A DNA stretch of 64,000 nucleotides from contig NZ_CAJNBJ010000016.1 in the NCBI RefSeq assembly GCF_905220995.1, forward strand, positions 496,001-560,000, read 5' to 3'. How positions within the stretch are numbered: the first letter of the stretch is position 1; each line of letters opens with the position of its first letter. This document shows positions 42,919 to 51,479 of this stretch, one piece after another. Under the pieces are notes generated by a model. The model worked only from the letters and a program-made list of their open reading frames with translations. It had not been told where the DNA came from and made no database searches. The DNA is from Nitrospira defluvii (GTDB lineage Bacteria; Nitrospirota; Nitrospiria; Nitrospirales; Nitrospiraceae). A program made the translations under genes and the position numbers.

Positions 42919-43584
42919 TTACAGCCGAACCAAACCTTCAACGATGGCATGTTTTGTGAGGGCGACGGTCGAATGGAGGTTCAGATGGTCCATAATGCGA
43001 AATTTATGGAACTCGACGGTCTTCACCGCAATGTTGAGCATACTGGCCACCTCTTTGGTCCCTCGTCCCTCAGCGATCAATTGCAGCACCTCGCGCTGGC
43101 GCGGGGTCAGGGAAGACAATGCCGGACTGCTCTTGTTGCCCTGTGACCCATTCGCATGGTTTTTCACCACGTCTTTGGCAATAAGTGGCGTGAGATACCA
43201 TTGGCCCATCAACACGGCGTGAACGGCCTGAGTTAATTCTGATGGTTGCGAACGCTTGAGGAGATAGGCTGAGGCGCCCGCCTTAAAGGCCTCCGCCACG
43301 TGCCAGGAGCTGCCCTGGATACTCAAGAAGACGATCTTACTTTCAGGCACCTTTCTGGCGAGGTGGCGAGCCGCATCCAGGCCGTTGAGCGACGGGAGCA
43401 GCACTTCCATCACAATAATGTCAGGTCGCAACCTCTCCGCCTCAACAAGGAGCGCCCGGCCGTCCTCAACACAAGCCACCACTTCACAGTCCGGCTCGAG
43501 CAGTTTGCGAATTCCTGCCGCGACAACGGCCTGATCGTCTACGATGATGACCCGAGGCTTTTTCTGTTGATCAGCTTCTGACAC
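42919..43584 (-). CDS. NarL/FixJ-type response regulator with Asp-to-Glu phospho-acceptor
   Basis: 221 residues. Receiver domain (VIIVDDQ, then the conserved Lys in AYLLKRS) plus a LuxR-type helix-turn-helix (LTPRQREVLQLIAEG, KEVASMLNIAVKTVEFH). The acidic phospho-acceptor position, normally Asp in a PDVVLLD-type strand, reads PDIIVMEVLLP, so residue 60 is Glu. This often mimics the active state. GTG 43584 with GGAAGGA upstream is used; a start at 43638 is possible. No histidine kinase is adjacent. It is upstream of the PEP-CTERM gene on the same strand and may regulate the exosortase locus. Confidence 0.87.
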   Translation of the reverse strand: MSEADQQKKPRVIIVDDQAVVAAGIRKLLEPDCEVVACVEDGRALLVEAERLRPDIIVMEVLLPSLNGLDAARHLARKVPESKIVFLSIQGSSWHVAEAFKAGASAYLLKRSQPSELTQAVHAVLMGQWYLTPLIAKDVVKNHANGSQGNKSSPALSSLTPRQREVLQLIAEGRGTKEVASMLNIAVKTVEFHKFRIMDHLNLHSTVALTKHAIVEGLVRL

Positions 43585-44064
43585 CGAGGATCCTTCCGGG
43601 ACAGCCGATCGATGATCGTGCCCCTGACGCGGAGCCACCTTACTGCAAGTGGGGCCTGGCGTAAGTCGCCACTTATTCTACGTAGCAGCAATTCCACTGC
43701 CTGAAACAACCGTCACAGCCAGACAGTGCTTTTTCCCTTTATTGATGCGGCTTGAGTGAATATTAGGCTCATGGAATGCAGGGAGGGCGATCTTTCGCCT
43801 GTAGCAAGATTCTTCAGCGAGCAATATCCGTGCTGGGGCAATTTGGGGCACGATGGGTACGTTCAAACAGGGCCAGACGCTCAAATATTCATGAAAATGG
43901 ACGGCACACCATTCATCAGACAAGGGCTACATCAAGCACAGACAGTCACTAAGCCCGGGCAGAACGCCTTCTCTGGTTGTCTCGACCTCTTGCGTGGAGA
44001 CATCCCCCCAGCCCCCGCCGGCCAAGACTATTTCGCAGAGTCACACAAGGTGGGCCATCCACAT
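43585..44064. other. Gap without a clear gene
   Basis: 480 bp between the response regulator and the basic repeat protein. Short open frames run on both strands over it but none shows a family motif, signal or good ribosome site. The base composition is less GC-rich than the flanks. A promoter for the response regulator is expected here. Confidence 0.5.
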
Positions 44065-44463
44065 TCAACTTTCCTGTGAACCCGACCGGCGTTGAGACTC
44101 TTTCATCGCCGCCGTGATGGCCGTCTTTGCGCGCAGACGTTCGTTCGCCGCCACCGTTCGCGCCAACGCCTCCGACTGCGGCTTACGCTGAAGAGCGGCA
44201 TCTCGCTGCGATTCTTCCATGGCTGCTGTAATCGCTTCTTTTTTCCGTCTGAGCTTTGCCGCCTCGACGGTTCGAGCCAATGCGGCAGAAACCCTCGGGG
44301 CACTCTCCGTCGCTCCTTTGCGTTGGGATGTCTCCATCGCCGCGGTTACATCCTCGTTCTTTCGTCGCTGCTTCGCCGCCGAGGCTTGACGAGCCAACAG
44401 GCTGGAGGATCTGTTGCTCTTCTGCGTCTTGCCGGCCTTGGAGATAGCTGTTCGTACTTTCAT
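44065..44463 (-). CDS. Basic protein with three copies of a 38-39 residue repeat
   Basis: 132 residues. Three imperfect repeats start near residues 23, 62 and 100: each begins LAR, then a basic stretch such as AAKQRRK or AAKLRRK, then (V/I)TAAM, then SQR. The spacing is 38-39 residues. The repeats are helical and Lys/Arg-rich, suggesting nucleic-acid or membrane-surface binding. I do not know a family. ATG 44463 follows GAGGAGGGCTAGACACA, which supports real translation. No signal peptide. Confidence 0.72.
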   Translation of the reverse strand: MKVRTAISKAGKTQKSNRSSSLLARQASAAKQRRKNEDVTAAMETSQRKGATESAPRVSAALARTVEAAKLRRKKEAITAAMEESQRDAALQRKPQSEALARTVAANERLRAKTAITAAMKESQRRSGSQES

Positions 44464-44680
44464 TGTGTCTAGCCCTCCTCATCGCGACTCGGTTTTGATC
44501 CTGCGGCACCAACGCCGCAGGAAAAACATCCAGCATTATATCAAGGCATGCCATAGAGGATGAATGCTGACAGCTCACAGGACGGTGAGCATGTACAAGC
44601 TGCATGTACTTCCGCGCCATTGTGTTCCCGATCGCTTCGCGGCATACTGCCGGGAGCCGTCCACCCTGAGGACAGACACC

Positions 44681-45115
44681 ATGCACCTACGCCCGCCGGT
44701 TCACAGATTGATGCTGATGACCTTGTTGTTCTCCATCCTGTCCGGCAATGACGCTGGGGCAACCGACGGCACCGCTCTGAAAGGCGATGCCACGCGAGGA
44801 CAGGCACTCTTCAACGGCAAGGGCATCTGCCACTACTGCCATGGCATCGATGGGGTGATCGACAAGAAGGCGTCCCTCAAACCGGAGACGGCGGCCGCGA
44901 TCGCCAGGCAGGCGGCAGTGGCGCCGGATCTCCGCAATCGTGCGGCGCAGATCCTGAAGGACAACAAGGCCCGCTTTCGCGTGATCCGGGAGGGCCACCC
45001 GGGAAGCGGCATGTTTCCGGATTCGACATTGAATGATCAAGAGATCACGGACATCCTCGCCTATCTGGCAGCGCTCAGGCAGAGCGCGTCGACCCCAAGC
45101 AAGAGTCCGTACTGA
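44681..45115 (+). CDS. Monohaem cytochrome c
   Basis: 144 residues. An N-terminal signal peptide (LMLMTLLFSILS) precedes the haem site GICHYCHGIDG. An axial Met candidate lies in GSGMFPDSTL, and the C-terminal helix is ITDILAYLAAL, so a class I cytochrome. It is a periplasmic electron carrier; it resembles the cytochrome at 5,402 only in general layout. ATG 44681 is chosen because GAGGACAGACACC precedes it and the signal peptide begins close after it. Confidence 0.86.
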   Translation: MHLRPPVHRLMLMTLLFSILSGNDAGATDGTALKGDATRGQALFNGKGICHYCHGIDGVIDKKASLKPETAAAIARQAAVAPDLRNRAAQILKDNKARFRVIREGHPGSGMFPDSTLNDQEITDILAYLAALRQSASTPSKSPY

Positions 45116-45190
45116 CCATCATCGCCGCTGCATCACGTCGACCGTGCTACTCTCTTCCATCACCAGCGGGCTTTGATTTACGTCTCTTCA

Positions 45191-46180
45191 TCATTCAATC
45201 GTCACCGTGCCGACCCCTTCCCGGAACAGGATAGACGTCTCAAATGCCGCGCACTTGGCCTGCATCGTTCGCGCAAGAAAGGTGTACTCCCGTTCATTGG
45301 CCCGCCTGACTCGACAATCCTCGATCCGAATCGGATGGAGAAGGACCTGTCTGACACGGTTTCCCTCGACCTCTACGAGAAAGAGGAACGAGAGATCGTT
45401 GCGCTCATCCTGGTCGACCATGTAGTCGTCGATGAAGTCGCCGCTGGAATAGAGGATGACCTTTCCTCTGTAGAGTTCGATTCCCTGCGGAGTGTGATTG
45501 GAATGCCCCCAGTACAGATCTGCCCCCATGTCGAGAAGCTCGTGAGCCAGCGCCTGCATCGCGCGGGACGGGGCGCCCCAATTGGGACCGACATGCGCAC
45601 TGACGATCACCAGCTCCGCTTGCCTCCGTGCTGACAAGAGCACCTGTGTCATGCGCGACCGATAGGGTTCCACCAACCCGCGGTCGTTGTATGCGACGTA
45701 GTTCACGCCGGGCTTCCTGTTTGTCGCCTCCCACTCCGGCTCATTGTCAGTCAAGGAAACCACGGCGACAGAGGCTTCTGGCAATGCGAAGACGGCCGGG
45801 GCAAGCGCCTCCTCCAGCATCGCGCCAGCCCCGGTCCGTTTGATGCCGGCCCGGTCAAGCAAGTTCACGCAATCTAGTAGCGCGTCAGGACCGTAATCCA
45901 GCACATGATTGTTCGCAAGCGTCACGCCATCGATCTTGGCCGCCCGCAGAACATCCACCGCGCGAGGGTGGGCACGAAAATGAAAGGCCTTTGTCGCCGG
46001 ATGCCAGGCCTCTCCCTGGCTACTGATCACACATTCCAGATTGATCAATCGGCAGTCGGCCTTCAGCATCACTGGGAGGATGTCGCCCCAGATGACTTCG
46101 GGACGCAGGGACCGATTCCGGATCACGTCTTCATCCACCATTCGTCCCAGCATCACATCGCCGGTCAATGCGAGTCGCAT
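45191..46180 (-). CDS. CapA-like metallophosphatase family protein
   Basis: 329 residues. The pattern MRLALTGDVMLGR, INLECVIS, LANNHVLDYG, GPNWGAPS and YWGHSNHTPQGIE is that of CapA/PgsA poly-gamma-glutamate biosynthesis proteins, with the Asp, Asn and His residues of a calcineurin-type metal site. The function of stand-alone CapA homologs is uncertain; many do not make polyglutamate. No signal peptide is seen. GGGGAGACCG precedes ATG 46180. Confidence 0.85.
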   Translation of the reverse strand: MRLALTGDVMLGRMVDEDVIRNRSLRPEVIWGDILPVMLKADCRLINLECVISSQGEAWHPATKAFHFRAHPRAVDVLRAAKIDGVTLANNHVLDYGPDALLDCVNLLDRAGIKRTGAGAMLEEALAPAVFALPEASVAVVSLTDNEPEWEATNRKPGVNYVAYNDRGLVEPYRSRMTQVLLSARRQAELVIVSAHVGPNWGAPSRAMQALAHELLDMGADLYWGHSNHTPQGIELYRGKVILYSSGDFIDDYMVDQDERNDLSFLFLVEVEGNRVRQVLLHPIRIEDCRVRRANEREYTFLARTMQAKCAAFETSILFREGVGTVTIE

Positions 46181-46199
46181 CGGTCTCCCCGCTCATTCC

Positions 46200-46640
46200 T
46201 CAAACCGGCCGCCTCACCAACGCGGCCTGAATCCGTTGTGTCACGTCCTCCGGATCAAGCAGGCCGCGGAACTGGATGACTGCGTCGTCCTGCCGGGATT
46301 GAATGACGACGGTCCCGATCCCCATCAGATCAGCGAGCGGCCCCTGTTTGATTGAGACCTCGCGGATCTCCTGGTGCTCGATCGATTGAATGTCGCGTCC
46401 CGTCCAGCCATTCCGCAGCACGACTCGTCGGCTTGTCACGACATACCGCCCCCACCGGCGCAATGCGGCGGCGGTTCCCAGCAACGTGACCGCACCGACC
46501 AGCCAGCCGCCCCACCCCGACGCACCCGACCTCACCAGCAGAGCAGCCCGGACCATCATCATAGCGACGATCAGGTAGAGCCAGATGAATTGGCTCCAGG
46601 CAGCATACCCTTCCCACAGGATCGTTTCCTTCCCGAACAT
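46200..46640 (-). CDS. Membrane protein with bacterial PH (bPH_2-like) domain
   Basis: 146 residues. The start is FGKETILWEGYAAWSQFI, then two hydrophobic helices (WLYLIVAMMMVRAALL and WLVGAVTLLGTAAAL), then a PH-like region with YVVTSRRVVLRNGW, EIREVSIKQGPLADL and GIGTVVIQSR. This is the YdbS/bPH_2 pattern, function unknown. Start is uncertain: 46640 is used, 46655 is possible. It lies 19 bp upstream of the CapA-like gene on the same strand. Confidence 0.75.
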   Translation of the reverse strand: MFGKETILWEGYAAWSQFIWLYLIVAMMMVRAALLVRSGASGWGGWLVGAVTLLGTAAALRRWGRYVVTSRRVVLRNGWTGRDIQSIEHQEIREVSIKQGPLADLMGIGTVVIQSRQDDAVIQFRGLLDPEDVTQRIQAALVRRPV

Positions 46641-46655
46641 GGCATTCTCATGCAT

Positions 46656-47196
46656 GATGATCTGGGACTTTTCTCTACAAGCCGCCGTCCTGGTCTTGTG
46701 GCATAGTACCCCAGCCATCCTCAAACCACTAAATCGGGGTCTACCAGGATGCGGAAACAAAATCCGCCAGCGGCGTTCTCGCGCAAGACACTGCCGCGTC
46801 ACTTTCTCAGCAGCGTTCACAAACGTGACGCGCTTGATTCAATGCGTCGGGAACCTCAGAGGCTCACCGTATAGCGAGAGTACGATTCGCCTCTTCGCTC
46901 GCTGCGGCCTTGCTGGAGGGCCTATTTGCGCATCCTCCGGGTTCTGTTGAGGCGGGACAGCCGCTGTCGCTAAGCGCGACCTATTACGCAACACTCGAGG
47001 TTTTCCGCAGCCTACGAGAGAAGTCTTGTGCCTTTATTCGCAGACACTGCCTGCGCCCCTCTTCATTTCCGCTGGCGTCCCTTTTGCATTTACCTGCTCT
47101 ACAAGTCATACCGAGATGTGCTGCAAGTTTCGGACATCGAATTTTGTCCAAGCGCACTTCCACTCCCGGACCACCGAACCCAGTCGAAGGGACGTC
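46656..47196. other. Intergenic region before the sugar nucleotidyltransferase
   Basis: 541 bp between divergent genes. Short open frames exist but show no homology, signal or ribosome site. Promoters for the PH-domain gene (minus) and the nucleotidyltransferase (plus) should lie here. No repeat recognised. Confidence 0.5.
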
Positions 47197-48192
47197 ATGA
47201 ATCAGGAGCAGCCATTCCCTTCCCATTGGACAATCGTCCTCGCAGGCGGGGAAGGGACCAGGATGCAGCCGCTCGTCCGTCGCTGGCTGGGGATCAACCG
47301 GCCCAAACAATATTGCGCCTTCGTCGGCTCCCGTTCGATGTTCCAGCATACGGTGGATCGCGCGGCATTGGTGACGGAACCGGGACGAATCGTCGCGGTG
47401 GTGGCGCGTGATCATCGCCAAGAAATCATGACCCAGCTGCAGGGTCGAACTGTCGGACAAGTCATTTACCAGCCACGCAACTGCGAGACGGCTGCCGGAG
47501 TCTTCCTGCCGTTGACCTACATCCATGCCCGAGCCCCTGAGGCGACGGTCGTCATTTTTCCTTCCGACCATTTCGTGCATCCAGAGGAGCGCTTTCTGAA
47601 GGCCGTACGCCGTGTCGCCGAGGTCGCGCAGTGGATGCCTGACCGTCTGGTTCTATTGGGCGTCCGAGCGGATCAGTGCGAAATGGAGTATGGATGGATC
47701 ATGCCGGGTGAGCCGCTCTCTTCCACCGGAGGAGATCCGGTACGCAAGGTCGATTCGTTTATAGAAAAACCCACGCCGGGTGAGGCCGACGCCGCCCTCC
47801 GCCATGGCGCACTGTGGAATACCTTTGTGTTTGCCGCGCAAGCCGAGTTGCTCTGGCAGATCGGGACGCGTTGTTTTTCGGATCTCATGCGCCGCTTTGA
47901 ACAGCTCAGACGTGTCATCGGACAGCCGCAAGAAACCAATGTCCTCGACGCCATCTATGACGACATGCCCACGTACAATTTATCGACCACCCTGCTCCAA
48001 CAGGCCGCCGAGTCGGCGGCAGTCATCGAGCTCCACGATGTCCTCTGGAGCGACTGGGGCCAACCGGCCAGGGTTGCGGAGAGCCTCCGCCGCATCGGCC
48101 GCATGCCCGCATTTCCCCTGGAATGTCTCGACCGTCCCTTCGAACCGGAACCTCTCGTCGGTGCCAGCCCCGAACCGACCATGCAACCATGA
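47197..48192 (+). CDS. Sugar-phosphate nucleotidyltransferase (mannose-1-phosphate guanylyltransferase-like)
   Basis: 331 residues. The nucleotide loop IVLAGGEGTRMQPL is followed by NRPKQYCAF, then FPSDHFV and YGWIMPGE and VDSFIEKPTP; RPKQYC and FIEKP are the mannose-1-phosphate guanylyltransferase signatures. It would form GDP-mannose or a related sugar nucleotide for surface polysaccharide. The C-terminal isomerase domain of bifunctional enzymes is absent. ATG 47197 follows GAAGGGACGTC. Confidence 0.87.
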   Translation: MNQEQPFPSHWTIVLAGGEGTRMQPLVRRWLGINRPKQYCAFVGSRSMFQHTVDRAALVTEPGRIVAVVARDHRQEIMTQLQGRTVGQVIYQPRNCETAAGVFLPLTYIHARAPEATVVIFPSDHFVHPEERFLKAVRRVAEVAQWMPDRLVLLGVRADQCEMEYGWIMPGEPLSSTGGDPVRKVDSFIEKPTPGEADAALRHGALWNTFVFAAQAELLWQIGTRCFSDLMRRFEQLRRVIGQPQETNVLDAIYDDMPTYNLSTTLLQQAAESAAVIELHDVLWSDWGQPARVAESLRRIGRMPAFPLECLDRPFEPEPLVGASPEPTMQP

Positions 48193-48207
48193 TGGAAGGA
48201 GTGTTCT

Positions 48208-48456
48208 ATGTTGACCCCGTCTCCCCCAAACAGCAGAGGACAGAGGCGCCCCACCTCCACACGGACTTCGGCAAAGCCCCTGCGAGCGGCAAGCCCATCC
48301 CGAACCAGGCAGGTATCGACCTCCGATGACCTTAAAGCACTGATTGCCAAGCGAGCCTACGAGCGCCATGCGGAGCAGGGGTACCGGCATGGTTTCGCGC
48401 TGGACGATTGGCTTGTGGCCGAGCGGGAAATCCTGAGTCAGGTGCCCCCGGTCTGA
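48208..48456 (+). CDS. DUF2934-type small protein
   Basis: 82 residues. A basic Ser/Thr/Pro-rich N-terminal half, then IAKRAYERHAEQGYRHGFALDDWLVAE, which is the (I)xxRAYExxxxxGxxxGxxxxDWxxAE signature of DUF2934. The role of this family is not known. A GGAAGGAGTGTTCT site precedes ATG 48208. It follows the nucleotidyltransferase by 15 bp and may be in the same transcript. Confidence 0.78.
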   Translation: MLTPSPPNSRGQRRPTSTRTSAKPLRAASPSRTRQVSTSDDLKALIAKRAYERHAEQGYRHGFALDDWLVAEREILSQVPPV

Positions 48457-48516
48457 GGCTTGCTGAGGTCTGAACGAGGACCCTCCGGCGATTCCCGTCC
48501 TGAAAGGATTCCGTCA

Positions 48517-48870
48517 ATGATTACCTCGATGGCCTTCACCGTCTATCCCGTTTCCGATATGGCCAGAGCCAGAGCCTTCTATGAACATGTGCTTGGCTTG
48601 CATGTGAGCGACAACTATCGAGATGTCTGGGTGGAGTACGATGTCGGGGGCTCGACCTTTGCCATTACGACCACGGACATGGGGCATATTCCGGGTGCAA
48701 AAGGCGCCGTCGCGGCGTTTGAAGTGTCGGATCTCGATGGGTTTGTTCACAAAATGAAGGAGCGTGCCGTCTCGTTCGTCACCGAAACATTCGACACGCC
48801 TGTCTGCCGCATGGCGGTCATCGCGGACCAGGACGGCAACCACATCACGCTTCACCAGCGCCACGCGTAG
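48517..48870 (+). CDS. VOC (glyoxalase/bleomycin-resistance) superfamily protein
   Basis: 117 residues. Two beta-alpha-beta modules: AFTVYPVSDMARARAFYEHVLG at the start and VCRMAVIADQDGNHITLHQ at the end, the standard VOC pattern. Metal-binding His/Glu residues cannot be confirmed. Substrate unknown; cytoplasmic. ATG 48517 follows GAAAGGATTCC. Same strand as the DUF2934 gene, 60 bp downstream. Confidence 0.85.
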   Translation: MITSMAFTVYPVSDMARARAFYEHVLGLHVSDNYRDVWVEYDVGGSTFAITTTDMGHIPGAKGAVAAFEVSDLDGFVHKMKERAVSFVTETFDTPVCRMAVIADQDGNHITLHQRHA

Positions 48871-48939
48871 GGAGCCGAACCTGCCGCCACGCCCACTCTC
48901 GCCTCGCGAACCACGACGCCCGACGATTGGTCACAGACA

Positions 48940-49401
48940 CTACCTCCCGAACCGTCCCATCAATTGAGCTTCGGCCAGCACATGACCCTTCATTGCCTCG
49001 ACAACATGCGCCTTTGTCGCCCGCGGCTTGAGACGCAACTCGTGATCCAGCGCGTAGAGCCTGAAGTAGTACCGATGCGGCTTCCCCGGCGGTGGGCATG
49101 GGCCTCCATAGCCGACCCGCTTGAAGTCGTTCATCCCCTGACACGCATCATTCGGTAAGACGTCCTGCAGGGGGAGTCCCTCGGCCAGCCCGCGCACATC
49201 AATGGGAATATTGAACAGGACCCAATGCACCCACGTCCCGCCCGGCGCATCGGGATCATCGACGATGAGCACGAAACTGCGCGTTCCCGGCGGCGGATTG
49301 TTCCAACGCAAGGGAGGCGAAAGATCCTCGCCCTCGCAGGTATGGTGTTTCGGAATCAGCTCCCCGTCCTTGAAGGTGCTACCGGTCAGTTCGAACGCCA
49401 T
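48940..49401 (-). CDS. YbhB/YbcL family (PEBP-like) protein
   Basis: 153 residues, the usual size. It starts AFELTGSTFKDGELIPKHHTCEGEDLSPPL, and has VLIVDDPDAPGGTWVHWVLFNIP and YGGPCPPPGKPHRYYFRLYAL; the DPDAP, HWV and GPCPP blocks are the ligand site of the phosphatidylethanolamine-binding/Raf-kinase-inhibitor-like family. The bacterial role is undefined. AAGGAGTATGCC precedes ATG 49401. It shares orientation with the PRTase gene that ends about 55 bp upstream. Confidence 0.9.
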   Translation of the reverse strand: MAFELTGSTFKDGELIPKHHTCEGEDLSPPLRWNNPPPGTRSFVLIVDDPDAPGGTWVHWVLFNIPIDVRGLAEGLPLQDVLPNDACQGMNDFKRVGYGGPCPPPGKPHRYYFRLYALDHELRLKPRATKAHVVEAMKGHVLAEAQLMGRFGR

Positions 49402-49456
49402 GGCATACTCCTTCTTGTGTCTCCCGGCGGTCCCGCACGCGCCGATGCTTGCGCCC

Positions 49457-50143
49457 TCATCCAGATGACCTCTTGCCGCTCGACAAAGTCTCCCGTACGG
49501 TCTCTAAACAGGCGATGACCTCCTCGTCCTCGACCTGAGGGAAGGCTTCATAGAATTGACTGATGCCGAAGAACCACTCCGGCGTCTGGAGGATGACCGC
49601 TTCATCCACCTTCCTATTGAGTTCGCGCGACGCCTCCGGAGGGGCGACAGGCACTGCCGCCACGACACGCGCGACCTTCGCGGTGCGCAGCGCGGTCAAC
49701 GACGCATAGAACGTGGCTCCCGTCGCAATCCCATCGTCCACCACGATCACGGTTTGCCCCTTCAGCGGCGGAAGAGGCCTTCCTCCCCGGTACGTTTCAA
49801 TTCGCCGATGGATCTCCTGTTGCTGTCGTCCGACCTCCTCTTCCAACTGTTCGACAGTGACGCCATAGGTGTTGATGACATCGGTATTCAGGTGCCGGTA
49901 GCCCGTCTCCGCCAGGGCTCCCATCGCCAACTCCGGGTTCAAGGGCGTTCCCAACTTTCGCACCACGAGCACATCCAGCGGCAGCCGGAGCAAGAGGCTG
50001 ACCTCGAAGCCGATCACGACTCCACCGCGCGGCAGCGCCAGCACAATGGTATCCTTCGCTCCCTTGTACCCGATCAGCGCTCGGGCAAGCTGCCGGCCGG
50101 CATCCCGACGATCATGAAATGTGGAGCCATCACCCTTGGCCAT
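49457..50143 (-). CDS. Phosphoribosyltransferase
   Basis: 228 residues. The PRPP-binding motif VIVVDDGIATGATF is clear. Other blocks are VLALPRGGVVIGFEV, RKLGTPLNPELAMGAL and VDEAVILQTPEWFFGISQFYE, as in the type of PRTase often annotated with dienelactone-hydrolase-linked proteins. Substrate unknown, cytoplasmic. ATG 50143 (MAKGDG) is preferred since the upstream extension has no similarity. It lies just downstream of the Slp-like gene on the same strand. Confidence 0.88.
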   Translation of the reverse strand: MAKGDGSTFHDRRDAGRQLARALIGYKGAKDTIVLALPRGGVVIGFEVSLLLRLPLDVLVVRKLGTPLNPELAMGALAETGYRHLNTDVINTYGVTVEQLEEEVGRQQQEIHRRIETYRGGRPLPPLKGQTVIVVDDGIATGATFYASLTALRTAKVARVVAAVPVAPPEASRELNRKVDEAVILQTPEWFFGISQFYEAFPQVEDEEVIACLETVRETLSSGKRSSG

Positions 50144-50165
50144 GGCGGTGCCCCCCTTCTCATCC

Positions 50166-50717
50166 TCATGGAGCCCAATAGGGCCCCCAGTAGGGACCCC
50201 AGTAAGGGCCCCAATAGCCGCCGACATACGGAAACGGACGGTACCAGTATGCCGGCGCTTGGACCGGCCAGATCGTGATCGCGTGGACGTCCAGCGTCGG
50301 ATAGACATAGTCGATCTCGTCAAGCGCCAGCGTGACCGCTCCCGTCACTTCTCCGACCACCGTCACGCGAGTCCCTGGTGCAAGAGCGGCGGGGTCTAGA
50401 AACGCTTTTTGGAAAGCCAGGAAACGCCCTCGTGAATCGATCGGGCGCCCGGTCGGCTCCAGTGAACTATCCAACGGCAACTGGAGCAGTTCAATGCGAG
50501 TGGCATCCTTCAATCGTCTGGCGGACAACACGCTTCCCCCGAGGACGACGAAACGACCTTGGTACGACGCAGGCGCCTCTTTCAACTGATCGAACGACAG
50601 GCTGCGATCGACGCGCTCCTCCAGATTGGGCGGGATCACCGCAGCTCCGGTACAACCGGCCACAGCGGCTCCCACAACCCACAACGCCAGCAGCGTGATC
50701 GCCCGGACACTGTTCAT
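50166..50717 (-). CDS. Slp-family outer-membrane lipoprotein with WGPY repeat tail
   Basis: 183 residues. Lipobox AVAGC gives lipidated Cys22. The core has LKEAPASYQGRFVVLGGSV and PGTRVTVVGEVTG, matching the Slp family of starvation-inducible lipoproteins. The C-terminus is repetitive: GGYWGPYWGPYWGPYW, several Trp/Tyr/Gly/Pro copies that are unusual for the family. Its start overlaps the stop of the BON protein gene (ATGA), so the two are coupled. Outer membrane is inferred from family. Confidence 0.82.
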   Translation of the reverse strand: MNSVRAITLLALWVVGAAVAGCTGAAVIPPNLEERVDRSLSFDQLKEAPASYQGRFVVLGGSVLSARRLKDATRIELLQLPLDSSLEPTGRPIDSRGRFLAFQKAFLDPAALAPGTRVTVVGEVTGAVTLALDEIDYVYPTLDVHAITIWPVQAPAYWYRPFPYVGGYWGPYWGPYWGPYWAP

Positions 50718-51439
50718 GGTGCTCTCACTTCGAGGCGATTGACGACCTTGTCCACGCCGAACACATACCAGGCATCACACTCCGCCATGTCCTTCTGGGG
50801 AGACGAAGGCAGATCACCCTCCAGCGTGACCACCGCCTTTTCGACGGTCACACGGATGCGCTCGACATTGACGAAGGGATCCTTTTTCAACGCCAGGCGC
50901 ACGGATTCCGCAAGGTCCTCATCGGAGTCTTCCTGCGGCGGGACCACCTCCATGCCGTTGATGACATCCCGACTCCCTGGCACCCACCAGGCCAGCAAGC
51001 CTGCCTGCCGCTTCTGAGTGAGGCTGGTGACATGATCATCCAGGAGCACGACCCCGTCTCTGACGGAGACCTGAATCACCCCGTGCGGATTCGCGGTGAC
51101 CTCTCTGACGGTTTCCCAGGTTCCCTTATGCTTCACTTGGATCGTGCAGGTCTGCAGACAGGGCTCTTGCAGCAACACATCGCGCACCGCATCCAAAATC
51201 GCCCCGTCGCCCATGCGCATGGAAGGCGTCACGTGCAATCGATCCACGATGCCTGTGACGCCTCGAACCGCAATCGCCAGTTCCATGGCCAGTTTCTTCG
51301 CTGCCACATGCTCGACTTCTCCCTCCAGGGTGAGCACGCCCTCAGCGAAGGCCATGTGAATGGGATACTTGCGCAGGTTGATGCGTGGCTCATGTTCGAA
51401 TGCGGCACGGACTTCTTTCAGAATAGGTTGCTCTTGCAC
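50714..51439 (-). CDS. Triple BON-domain protein
   Basis: 241 residues with three BON domains (about 1-70, 75-155, 165-235). Typical blocks are GVLTLEGEVEHVAAKKLA, GVVLLDDHVTSLTQKRQAG and VVTLEGDLPSSPQKDMAE. BON domains bind phospholipid or envelope components; no signal peptide is seen here, so it may be cytoplasmic or peripheral. GTG 51439 is chosen because GGGAGGTGCCGAG then has good spacing; a GTG at 51448 overlaps that site. Coupled to the Slp gene. Confidence 0.85.
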   Translation of the reverse strand: MQEQPILKEVRAAFEHEPRINLRKYPIHMAFAEGVLTLEGEVEHVAAKKLAMELAIAVRGVTGIVDRLHVTPSMRMGDGAILDAVRDVLLQEPCLQTCTIQVKHKGTWETVREVTANPHGVIQVSVRDGVVLLDDHVTSLTQKRQAGLLAWWVPGSRDVINGMEVVPPQEDSDEDLAESVRLALKKDPFVNVERIRVTVEKAVVTLEGDLPSSPQKDMAECDAWYVFGVDKVVNRLEVRAP

Positions 51440-51479
51440 CCTCGGCACCTCCCTGGGATCATGTGGCTATGAGCCGAAC

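Noticed and set aside
43678-44079. Two short opposing open frames between the response regulator and the repeat protein
   Set aside because: Neither has a family motif, ribosome site or plausible composition; the two overlap each other.
46910-47200. Small plus-strand frame before the sugar nucleotidyltransferase
   Set aside because: No ribosome site or similarity; it runs into the real start codon of the next gene in another frame.
50166-50215. Short tandem repeats near the end of the Slp gene, as possible CRISPR or minisatellite
   Set aside because: They encode an in-frame WGPY repeat, have no spacers and are far too short for a CRISPR array.
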